Below, piece by piece: positions 16,923 through 23,441 of a stretch of 64,000 nt of DNA. The DNA comes from Flammeovirgaceae bacterium SG7u.111 (GTDB taxonomy: Bacteria > Bacteroidota > Bacteroidia > Cytophagales > Flammeovirgaceae): contig CP139021.1 in the NCBI GenBank assembly GCA_034044135.1, positions 3,363,635 through 3,427,634 of the forward strand, given 5' to 3'. The notes under the pieces are model-generated. The model was not told where the DNA came from and searched no databases. It saw nothing but the letters and a program-made list of their open reading frames with translations. The stretch's first letter is position 1. Each line of letters opens with the position of its first letter. The position numbers and the translations under genes are program-made.

Positions 16923-17634
16923 AAATTTATATTTAGAATATTAGTTGATTTGATGTATTTGCTATCTACAGAACCTGCCCCTCCCTTTTCGCATACTAAG
17001 AAGAAAAGCTATGCCAAAAAGCTATTTACCATTGCCGTATATACAACATGAGCTTTTGCTCAGGGAATGGTAATTGACAAGGGGTTGAGAGTTTTCAAAA
17101 AGAAATTCAGGTTGATTTAAGACATTCTTTAACAGCTCAGAAAGGCGGCTAATGAGGACTAATAACCCAATAAAATGGGAGTGATATCTTTGAGGAATAC
17201 TGTGTCTTTCGGACTTTGTGCTTTTCATATTTACTGGAGGATCTTTAGGGGAGTTGTTTTATCAAAATATGCAATTCGCATAATTGATTTGATAGTTATG
17301 TTGTGTCGTCCATCCTGAATTTTGCAATTTAAGCTGCTTCTGAGGACAATGCTTGTTGTAAGTGAATTACCCCTGTTTTCTGTTATATTTTCAAATCATA
17401 AATTACGCACATAGTTACTTCAAATTCAATTGACAATCTGATATTTTTTTTAAACAAAATGGCAGGTTTATAAAACCTATCATTTGTGATGATCGAAAAA
17501 AACACCTAAAGCTTATGAGCCAGTTAGCTAAAGGGAGGCTTTTTAGACAAACGGCAGATTCCTTCCCCTCAAAGGCAGCTGCTGTTTTCAATGAATCCGT
17601 ATCTTTGCGACGCAACAACTTCAGTGAATGATCT
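16923..17634. other. Long intergenic region upstream of rhaT and of the exported protein
   Basis: About 710 bases without a convincing gene. It must contain the divergent promoters for rhaT (minus) and the exported protein at 17635 (plus). Two TATCTTTG boxes of the Bacteroidota -7 type occur on the plus strand, at 17185-17192 and 17600-17607. A 68-codon minus-strand frame at 17022-17228 has no start context or recognisable composition and is not called. Confidence 0.5.
17600..17607 (+). promoter_or_regulatory. Candidate -7 promoter box (TATCTTTG)
   Basis: TATCTTTG fits the Bacteroidota sigma-ABfr -7 consensus TAnnTTTG and lies 27 bases before the ATG at 17635. No clear TTTG or TTG was found at the expected -33 position, so the assignment is tentative. 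Confidence 0.35.
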
Positions 17635-19272
17635 ATGCGGTTTTTTTCAAAAACTATAGCGACAAGTATTCTATTTCTTCTCATTACTACCCAACTTTTT
17701 GCCCACCCTATTTCCATTACGTGGGCGGAGGTGAAAGTAGGAGCGGACAAAATAGAAGTGCGCCTTCGGGTACTTGCCGAAGACCTATTCCTCTTCCACC
17801 AACTGGAAGCAGATAACGAAGATTTTATTTCCCTCGCCCAATGCCAAAAGGCTACGGAAGAACACAAGCCTTTCCTTTTAAAGCATTTTTATCTCCACGA
17901 TGGAAAGGGTAGAAAGCTTCAGGCAAAGATCACCAAGGTAGAGCCATTGGAAGCTCCAGCTAAGGGGATTAATGTTGCAGATTTGATGGAATACTCCCTC
18001 TACTACCATATAGAGTTTGCTTGCCCATCCAGGCCAGAGTCTTTGCAATTTACCCAGCATTTTGGGGGAAAAGAATCGGTGATCAATGCGATCATGATGC
18101 TGGAGATCTCCCAAGAGGGCTTAGGTGACTTGCCACCCTCAGAGGTGCGAAAAGAAAAGCCGACAATAATTGACCTTGACTGGAACAGAGCGCCCGAAAC
18201 AGTAGATGGCCGCCGTCAACGCTTCGAGGCGATGAAGGCTAAGAAAGAAAAGGAGAACTTGGGAATTAGCAGTTATAGCTCCATCTACTCATTTATTTAC
18301 ATAGAAGACTTTGAAGTACGTCATGAAGTGCTTGTTCCCATTGCCATGGCCGAAAGTTGGTTTCCAATTGAAAGAAAAAATGCAGAGGAATTGACCGTAG
18401 CTGAACAAGAGGTTGCCAGAAAGCAATTTGAAGATTTCTTCTCCAAGCAAAACCCTGTGGAAATTGACGGAAAGCAGGTGAAACCTAAGGTAGAGCGCAT
18501 CGACTTCTTTGGCTTGGACTTCAAGGACTTTGCCAAGCAAGCCGAACCTAAACCTTTAGATGTTGCTCATGCTCGTGCGGGCATTATCTTGAGCTACCCT
18601 GCAAAAGGAGCTCCGCAACAAGTGAAAATGAACTGGGATAGTTTTAACAAAAACATCCGAACGCTCAAGTCGGTGGTGTATGCCTATGAGGACAATTCCC
18701 AAGCTAAGTTTACCCGCCTAAGCCCAAGCTTTAAATGGGAAAATACGGGGCAGAGCAGTGTGGAAGAAGTAAAAGCACTTAGGTCGGAAGAGAACGAGGC
18801 TTGGTATTCTTTTTTTGTAGATGACGAAGTGGACGAGGAAGAAGCAGATAAGATTTCAGAAGCCCTTTTGGGAAATATTTACAAAGCTTTCAAGTACCAA
18901 ACGGAAAGCGAGATTTACGATGCCTTGGCACTGAGTGTAGAAGGGGACTTGCTCTCCAAAATCTATCTCGACTTTAAGAAAAACCTAGTGATGCAAGAGC
19001 AAGGTGGGGCTATTTCCAAAGTAAAATCGGTGGAGGTAGTCAGTGGAAACAAGCAGGACTTGACAAACGAGGATGAAAACACCTTCGGGTACCTGTGTAC
19101 GTGGAAGGTAAGTGGGACAGTGGAGCACTGGGGGCATATCCATGAGCGGGAAAACGAGTATATGGCGCTATTTTCTATCAAAGATATAGACGGAGCGTGG
19201 AAAGTAGTTGAGCTAAAGCCGCTTAACCAGAAACGCTTGAAGTTTAAGACCAGCGTAAGAGAAATGTTTTAG
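17635..19272 (+). CDS. Exported protein of unknown function beside a metal-binding lipoprotein
   Basis: A signal peptide of 22 residues ends LFAHPIS; the mature protein therefore starts with His-Pro, like exported proteins around HupE/UreJ-type metal permeases. Residues 23-330 are beta-rich with an acidic/lysine linker near 190-215; residues 395-545 form a distinct C-terminal domain (VDEEEADKISEALLGNIYKAF; SEIYDALALSVEGDLLSK; WKVSGTVEHWGHIHERENEY). I recall similar C-terminal domains in Planctomycetes and other bacteria near metal genes, without known function. There is no trans-membrane helix after the signal. It is followed 148 bases later by a ZnuA-like lipoprotein on the same strand, suggesting a joint role in metal handling. 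Confidence 0.7.
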   Translation: MRFFSKTIATSILFLLITTQLFAHPISITWAEVKVGADKIEVRLRVLAEDLFLFHQLEADNEDFISLAQCQKATEEHKPFLLKHFYLHDGKGRKLQAKITKVEPLEAPAKGINVADLMEYSLYYHIEFACPSRPESLQFTQHFGGKESVINAIMMLEISQEGLGDLPPSEVRKEKPTIIDLDWNRAPETVDGRRQRFEAMKAKKEKENLGISSYSSIYSFIYIEDFEVRHEVLVPIAMAESWFPIERKNAEELTVAEQEVARKQFEDFFSKQNPVEIDGKQVKPKVERIDFFGLDFKDFAKQAEPKPLDVAHARAGIILSYPAKGAPQQVKMNWDSFNKNIRTLKSVVYAYEDNSQAKFTRLSPSFKWENTGQSSVEEVKALRSEENEAWYSFFVDDEVDEEEADKISEALLGNIYKAFKYQTESEIYDALALSVEGDLLSKIYLDFKKNLVMQEQGGAISKVKSVEVVSGNKQDLTNEDENTFGYLCTWKVSGTVEHWGHIHERENEYMALFSIKDIDGAWKVVELKPLNQKRLKFKTSVREMF

Positions 19273-19275
19273 GCT

Positions 19276-19368
19276 AGTTGCTGGTTTCTGGTTTCGGGTT
19301 GCTAGTTTCTAGTACACCTCTCGCTCAGCTCTGGCCGAGTGAGGAATATTGCCGAGCGTCCTCGCTCG
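19276..19368. repeat. Simple repeat and small hairpins between two genes
   Basis: The spacer begins with repeated words of the type gctggtttctggtttc / gttgctagtttctag and then holds a hairpin cgagcg-tcct-cgctcg at 19353-19368 preceded by an imperfect one (19320-19342). These look like low-complexity intergenic repeats; the last hairpin is followed by a run of A, not T, so it is not a canonical terminator for the upstream gene. Confidence 0.4.
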
Positions 19369-19420
19369 TAAAAAAAGTAAACGATGTCAAACAACAATAA
19401 TCAATAACTAAATAAAAACA

Positions 19421-20350
19421 ATGAAGCTACAACAGTCACTGATTTTAGCCCTGATAGTTCTTTTTTTTACAGCCTGTTCGCAGGGAAAGAAAGAGGAACA
19501 AGCAGAAGTTACCGAAGCGAAAGCTAAAAAGGTAATAGCCGTAACCAATTACCCTATTTATTATTTCACGAGCAGGATAGTAGGAGAGAAGGCAGAGGTA
19601 ATCTTCCCGATGGCTGATAGCGGAGATCCTGCCTATTGGGACCCGAAACCAGAAGCCATTGCCCACATGCAAGATGCCGACCTGGTCTTGCTCAACGGTG
19701 CCGATTATGAAAAATGGCTCAATAAAGTTAGCCTTGGTTCGTCTTCATTGTTCAATACTTCCGAGGGCTTCAAAGAGAACTACATAGAAGTTGAAAACAT
19801 GGTGACCCATACCCATGGTGACGAGGAAGAACACAGCCATGCAGGCATAGATTTTACCCTTTGGCTGGACTTTTCCCAAGCGGCACAGCAAGCAGAGGCT
19901 ATCGCTGCTAAACTTGCCGAGCTAATGCCCGAAGACAAAACAACTATAGAAGAAAATGCGCAAACCTTGGTGGCAGAACTAATGGCGCTGGATAAAGAAG
20001 TAATAACGATAGTTGCAGGAAAAGAAGAAATGCCTTTGGTCGTTTCCCACCCTGTCTATTCTTATTTTACAAGGAAGTACGGCTTGAATGTAGAAAGCCG
20101 CCACTGGGAACCAGGCCAAATGCCCTCTGACCATGCATGGGAACACTTCGACGAGCTCTTGGAAACACACCCCGCCAAATGGATGCTGTGGGAAGGAACG
20201 CCAGACCAAGCCATAGTAGATAAGCTAGCAGAAAAAGGAGTAAGCTCGGCCGTATTCGCTCCGTGTGCCGGCAAGCCCGACTCAGGCGACTTCATGAGCG
20301 TGATGCAGGAAAATATAGAAAGGTTGAAGAAAGTTTTTGGAGAAGTATAA
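19421..20350 (+). CDS. ZnuA/AdcA-like zinc ABC transporter substrate-binding lipoprotein
   Basis: Periplasmic metal receptor of the cluster A-I family. Lipoprotein signal with lipobox FTAC (Cys19). Visible metal-site features: a His/acidic loop THTHGDEEEHSHAG (residues 128-141) typical of zinc receptors, VVSHPVYSYFTRKYGL (conserved His in the second half), and SDHAWEHFDELLE. The long domain-connecting helix is residues 148-195. The usual partner permease (ZnuB) and ATPase (ZnuC) genes are absent nearby, so it either works with components encoded elsewhere or has another role with the exported protein just upstream. Zinc specificity is likely; manganese cannot be excluded. Confidence 0.85.
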   Translation: MKLQQSLILALIVLFFTACSQGKKEEQAEVTEAKAKKVIAVTNYPIYYFTSRIVGEKAEVIFPMADSGDPAYWDPKPEAIAHMQDADLVLLNGADYEKWLNKVSLGSSSLFNTSEGFKENYIEVENMVTHTHGDEEEHSHAGIDFTLWLDFSQAAQQAEAIAAKLAELMPEDKTTIEENAQTLVAELMALDKEVITIVAGKEEMPLVVSHPVYSYFTRKYGLNVESRHWEPGQMPSDHAWEHFDELLETHPAKWMLWEGTPDQAIVDKLAEKGVSSAVFAPCAGKPDSGDFMSVMQENIERLKKVFGEV

Positions 20351-20405
20351 AAGGTTTTCTGGTTGTGTTTTTTCACCAGCCCTTTTCTGTTGATACAAAG
20401 ATGAA

Positions 20406-20442
20406 GTAACGCCATTGCCCTGAGTTAATGGCGTTACTTTTC
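20406..20442 (+). terminator. Intrinsic terminator after the metal-binding lipoprotein
   Basis: A perfect 11-bp stem pairs 20406-20416 (gtaacgccatt) with 20427-20437, ten-base loop, followed by TTTTC. It lies 56 bases after the stop codon and closes the transcription unit. Confidence 0.85.
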
Positions 20443-20458
20443 TTCTCTTATCTCAGGC

Positions 20459-20837
20459 ATGTCTGATGTATTTACCAACAAGGTAATCACGAGCGACAAC
20501 AAAGCAAGCTATTTTTCTATCCACCTAAGTTTGCCTTATTTGCAAGCGGTTATATGACGTTACAAAACTCAATGGCAATGGCAAAACCACGCCTAGCATT
20601 AACCAAATGTTTGTGAAAAACTACCTACACGCTCCAGAAACAAGGAAATTCACCGCCAAAAAGAGATAAAAGAAGAAAAATAAGAGCTTATGCATCTTTG
20701 ATAAGTCTAACTTCCCCATTGATAAGTCATATCTCCCGGGAAATAAGTCTTCATTCCCCATTGATTTTTCATATTTCCCCATTGATAAATCCTATTTCCC
20801 GAGAAATAAGTCCTTGGTAACGGGTAAAAAGTATTGA
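20459..20837 (+). pseudogene. Broken gene with seven-residue tandem repeats
   Basis: A frame starting ATG 20459 (MSDVFTNKVITSDNKASYFS, then HLSLPYLQAVI) stops at 20557. Its likely continuation is in a neighbouring frame (VTKLNGNGKTTPSINQMFVK and on to FTAKKR, stop at 20667), and the same second frame then continues past that stop into repeats FPIDKSY, LPGNKSS, FPIDFSY, FPIDKSY, FPRNKSL, ending 20837. One frameshift and one stop therefore interrupt what reads as a single protein with an N-terminal globular part and a heptapeptide-repeat C-terminus. The family is not recognised. A 91-codon minus-strand frame overlaps it but has less protein-like composition. Confidence 0.4.
20713..20817. repeat. 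21-bp tandem repeat, five copies
   Basis: Units begin at 20713, 20734, 20755, 20776 and 20797, exactly 21 bp apart, with consensus near ttccc(c/g)attgataagtcata. A divergent half unit (tttgataagtct) lies just before. The 21-bp period keeps the codon frame and gives seven-residue repeats on either strand. Variants alternate between ccattgat and cgggaaat versions, suggesting an older two-type array. Confidence 0.8.
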
Positions 20838-21020
20838 TGCAACGATGATTTTTAGTGATGCAAGCATCAAACAAAACCAGTGAGGTGTCCTGAAATAAGT
20901 TGACACCAAAAGAGTCAATAATGGAAAAAGAAGAAAAAGGGCCTGACTTATCAAAGTACAAAAAGATAGGGGTCTGCCGCACTTGATGCAGATTGGGGTG
21001 GGGAAAGAAAAAAATACAGT

Positions 21021-21047
21021 GTCATTCTGGCCCTGAGCCAGAATCTC
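21021..21047. repeat. Solitary palindromic hairpin element (half copy)
   Basis: GTCAT, then arms 21024-21031 (attctggc) and 21037-21044 (gccagaat), then CTCC: the same terminal hairpin as the left end of the compound elements farther on, here followed by the internal word aacaagcattgcggaact but without a right end. Confidence 0.75.
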
Positions 21048-21090
21048 CTTCCGATGCACCAACAAGCATTGCGGAACTTAACTCTTTTTT

Positions 21091-21115
21091 GGACCGTGCC
21101 ATGACACGGCATCTC
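21091..21115. repeat. Palindromic hairpin fragment
   Basis: The hairpin accgtg-ccatga-cacggc followed by atctcc is a truncated copy (the leading GTCAT is missing) of the hairpin at 21303-21331, with which it shares 20 bases exactly. Confidence 0.6.
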
Positions 21116-21144
21116 CCTCCTCCAATACGCTACAAAAAAACAGT

Positions 21145-21275
21145 GTCATCCTGTGCTACGACACAGGATCTCTCTCCAATACACCAACAGGCATTGCGGA
21201 ACTAGGCTCTTTTTTCGGAGCTGCGGGTCATTGTTTGGCAGTAGGTCGGAGATCCCAAATCAAGTTTGGGATGAC
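21145..21275. repeat. Compound palindromic element, copy A
   Basis: 131-bp element. The left end is GTCAT with stem 21148-21155 (atcctgtg) / 21162-21169 and then ctctcc; the right end is GGAGAT with stem 21252-21259 (atcccaaa) / 21265-21272 and GATGAC. The two ends are inverted copies of one hairpin, so the whole element has hairpin-forming terminal inverted repeats. The centre carries the shared words caccaacaggcattgcggaac and ggctcttttttcggagc. Confidence 0.85.
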
Positions 21276-21302
21276 TCGAATGGGGGAGTGTGAAAAACCG
21301 GT

Positions 21303-21331
21303 GTCATACCGTGCCATGACACGGCATCTCC
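21303..21331. repeat. Solitary palindromic hairpin element
   Basis: GTCAT-accgtg-ccatga-cacggc-atctcc, a complete left-end hairpin without a partner right end, lying between copies A and B. Confidence 0.7.
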
Positions 21332-21359
21332 CTCCTCCAATACGCTACAAAAAAACAGT

Positions 21360-21504
21360 GTCATCCTGTGCTACGATACAGGATCTCCCTCCAATACACC
21401 AACAGGCATTGCGGAACTAGGCATTTATTAGGAGCGGCGTGAGTCTTCGGGTACATGGGTTGGAGATTCCCAGACTCGCCGTCGGGCGTCAAGTTCAGGA
21501 TGAC
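21360..21504. repeat. Compound palindromic element, copy B
   Basis: 145-bp element. Left hairpin 21363-21369 (atcctgt) / 21378-21384 after GTCAT; shared centre accaacaggcattgcggaact, then aggagcggcgtgag; the right end (21464-21504) is degenerate (gagattccc ... ttcaggatgac). It ends 57 bases before the stop of the minus-strand GIY-YIG nuclease gene. Confidence 0.75.
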
Positions 21505-21560
21505 TCGAATGGGATGAACGACTCGGGTTGGGTAGGAGCAGGGAGAGCGATGGAAACGAG

Positions 21561-21851
21561 TTAAAACAAGCCATCATACAAATCAACCATTTCAGGATTT
21601 ACACTTCTGATCAATTCATCCTTCCATGCCCTTTTCCAGTTCTTCAACTGCTTTTCCCTTTCAATAGCACCAAGGATGGTGTGGTGGTGCTCGTAATAGA
21701 TCAAGTGGGTACAGTTGTATTTCTTGCAAAAAGCCGAACCTGTCCCTTCTTTGTGTTGGGTAATCCTAGTAGCCAGGTCTGAGGTGACGCCTATGTACAA
21801 AGTAGTGCGGCGTGCATTGCTCATGATATATACAAACCCGTCTTTTCCCAT
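21561..21851 (-). CDS. Small GIY-YIG nuclease embedded among palindromic repeats
   Basis: Single-domain GIY-YIG endonuclease of 96 residues, the usual size for the stand-alone (UPF0213/YhbQ-like) group. The variant core is FVYIMSN (VYI for GIY) with LYIGVTSDL (YIG), followed by the catalytic Arg region TRITQHK and the metal-binding Glu in AIEREKQLKNWKRAWK; the family-typical end is NPEMVDLYD. No DNA-binding domain is added, so target choice depends on the nuclease domain or on partners. It is flanked by compound palindromic elements (copy B downstream, solitary hairpin and copy C upstream). Function is known only loosely for this subfamily (DNA repair or mobile-element roles); a link to the repeats is my inference. 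Confidence 0.9.
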   Translation of the reverse strand: MGKDGFVYIMSNARRTTLYIGVTSDLATRITQHKEGTGSAFCKKYNCTHLIYYEHHHTILGAIEREKQLKNWKRAWKDELIRSVNPEMVDLYDGLF

Positions 21852-21919
21852 GTGTGGATAACGTGGGTTGGGTCTTCTTCTTGTTTTTTATATAAAAACA
21901 CAGTCATCCCATTCCCAGT

Positions 21920-21947
21920 GTCATCCCGGGCACAGACCTGGGATCTT
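21920..21947. repeat. Solitary palindromic hairpin element upstream of the GIY-YIG gene
   Basis: GTCAT followed by stem 21923-21930 (atcccggg) / 21937-21944 (one G-T wobble) and ctt. It lies 69 bases upstream of the nuclease start. Confidence 0.7.
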
Positions 21948-21974
21948 CCTCTGATACACCACAAAAAAAACAGT

Positions 21975-22103
21975 GTCATGCCATGTCAGGCACGGTATCT
22001 CCTTCCGATGCATCAACAGGTATTGCGGAACTAGGTTCTTGTTCCGGAGCAGCGTGAGCCTTCGGTGCGTAGGTTAGAGATCCCGTGTCAGGCACGGGAT
22101 GAC
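21975..22103. repeat. Compound palindromic element, copy C
   Basis: 129-bp element: left hairpin GTCATgccatg-tcagg-cacggtATCTCC, shared centre tcaacaggtattgcggaact and ggagcagcgtgagcc, right hairpin with stem 22080-22087 (atcccgtg) / 22093-22100 and GATGAC. The two ends again form inverted repeats of each other. Confidence 0.85.
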
Positions 22104-22131
22104 TCGAATGGGAGAATGATGGAAAAACCGA

Positions 22132-22235
22132 GTCATCCCAAACTTGATTTGGGATCTCCCACCGATACACCAACAGGCATTGCGGAACAGTAGGTCGGAG
22201 ATCCCAGATCTCCGCTTTGCTACGTCTGGAATGAT
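22132..22235. repeat. Compound palindromic element, copy D (shortened)
   Basis: 104-bp element: left hairpin 22135-22142 (atcccaaa) / 22148-22155, centre caccaacaggcattgcggaac joined directly to gtaggtcggagatccc (the usual middle is deleted), right hairpin degenerate (stem atcccaga / tctggaat with one mismatch). The following 308 bases up to 22543 hold nothing I can identify. Confidence 0.75.
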
Positions 22236-22543
22236 ACGGATATATTTTTGTTTGATAATCCTTCTTTCTCCAACAAACCTTACTTGTCCTCCCCTTTCTT
22301 TTTCTTAAAAATCACTTGATAAAGCATTTGTACTATTGTAACATAAAATAGTAGGATATATAAATGGTCTTAGTTTCTGTAAAAAACAGGGTAATCTATT
22401 GCAAAAGAATAGGTTATCTTCTTGTTTGTAAATAGTTGGTTTCTTTTTTAAAAAATGTACATGGTAGTTATTGGCGTAGAAGAAGGTATAAGACTATACG
22501 TTATTTAGGCGAAGTTTTTTTATAATCTAAACCATGAAACAAC

Positions 22544-23188
22544 ATGTCATCAAAAAACACTATTGCAAGTAAGTTGGAGAATATTTGGGGTTTTATAGAC
22601 CAAACCCTTACTACTCCAAAGGAATTGGAAACGGCTATTGCAGCTGGTTTTACCAAAAAGGAATTTGAAACCCGCCTCAAGCAGTTCAATGCGATTATAG
22701 CTAAAAGGCAAGAGCATAACGTGGCTATAGGCAGGAGGAAAAATGCGACTAAAGCACTCAACGAAAGTATTGAAGAGCTACAAAAGCATTATGCCAAGTT
22801 GGTCGACCTTGCCAGAAATATGTACGAAGATGATGAACCAGAAAAACATGCCTTGTTGGGCTTGGAAGGTAGGCGTGAAAAAGCATATAGCGAGATGAAA
22901 TTCCAAGTCTTCCAATTCTATACGTTAGTATTGAACAATAAGCCTGTGCTGGATGATTTTGCGAATAAAAGAATTACCAAAGCATTTATAGAGAAGGGTA
23001 TTACGCTTTATAAAGAAATATTGGAGCTAAAGCGTTTTCAAGAAAGTGCGGAGATGTTGCGTAGCGAAGAATATGACGAGTACGATGAAGACTTTACTGA
23101 CTTGGATAAATGGTATCGCAAAACGAATAAGATGATCAAAAGCTGGAAGAAGTTGGGGATAGAGCTAGAGGAAAAAGCTGCCAAGTAA
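22544..23188 (+). CDS. Hypothetical helical, highly charged cytoplasmic protein
   Basis: 214 residues without signal peptide or membrane segment. It is almost entirely alpha-helical and charged, with coiled-coil-like stretches at residues 50-90 and an acidic patch EEYDEYDEDFTDLDKW near 187-202. I do not recognise the family. Codon use and composition look like a real gene, and an intrinsic terminator follows 30 bases after the stop. It lies in the accessory island between palindromic elements D and E, and so could be a cargo gene, but nothing in the sequence shows its role. Confidence 0.7.
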   Translation: MSSKNTIASKLENIWGFIDQTLTTPKELETAIAAGFTKKEFETRLKQFNAIIAKRQEHNVAIGRRKNATKALNESIEELQKHYAKLVDLARNMYEDDEPEKHALLGLEGRREKAYSEMKFQVFQFYTLVLNNKPVLDDFANKRITKAFIEKGITLYKEILELKRFQESAEMLRSEEYDEYDEDFTDLDKWYRKTNKMIKSWKKLGIELEEKAAK

Positions 23189-23218
23189 TGTTTTGTTTAT
23201 GAAGTTGTTTGTTGATTA

Positions 23219-23245
23219 AGCCCAGCGTTTGCCGGGCTTTTTTTG
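23219..23245 (+). terminator. Intrinsic terminator after the helical protein gene
   Basis: Stem 23219-23226 (agcccagc) with 23231-23238 (gccgggct, one mismatch), four-base loop, then a run of T. Classical rho-independent terminator. Confidence 0.85.
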
Positions 23246-23291
23246 TTAGGTTGTTTTAAGGTTAGAGGAGAGAGAAAGTAAGAAAAAGCGA

Positions 23292-23420
23292 GTCATGCCA
23301 CGCTTGACGCGGTATCTCCTTCCTAATATACAGTAGGCATTGTGAGACTGTGCTCTTATTAGGAGCAGCTTGGCTCTGCTGGTGTCTCGGAGGGAGATCC
23401 CGTATCAAGTACGGGATGAC
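23292..23420. repeat. Compound palindromic element, copy E
   Basis: 129-bp element separated from the others by the helical protein gene: left hairpin GTCATgccacg-cttga-cgcggtATCTCC, centre with taggcattgtgagact and ctcttattaggagcagc, right hairpin stem 23397-23404 (atcccgta) / 23410-23417 and GATGAC. It lies only 21 bases beyond the stop of the minus-strand permease gene and could also act in 3' end formation of that transcript. Confidence 0.85.
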
Positions 23421-23441
23421 TCATGGGGAGGATGGGAATCC

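Noticed and set aside
17022-17228. 68-codon minus-strand frame upstream of rhaT
   Set aside because: No homologous pattern, no start context and noncoding-like composition; left as intergenic.
20707-20982. Minus-strand 91-codon gene across the 21-bp repeats
   Set aside because: The plus-strand reading gives a lysine-rich repeat continuous with upstream coding-like sequence, and the minus-strand frame has no plausible start or family.
21021-23420. CRISPR array
   Set aside because: Repeats are palindromic but spacing is irregular, copies differ in the stems, and no cas gene is present.
23292-23420. Element E as a transposon with its own transposase
   Set aside because: It is only 129 bases long and contains no coding frame; it is classified with the palindromic elements.
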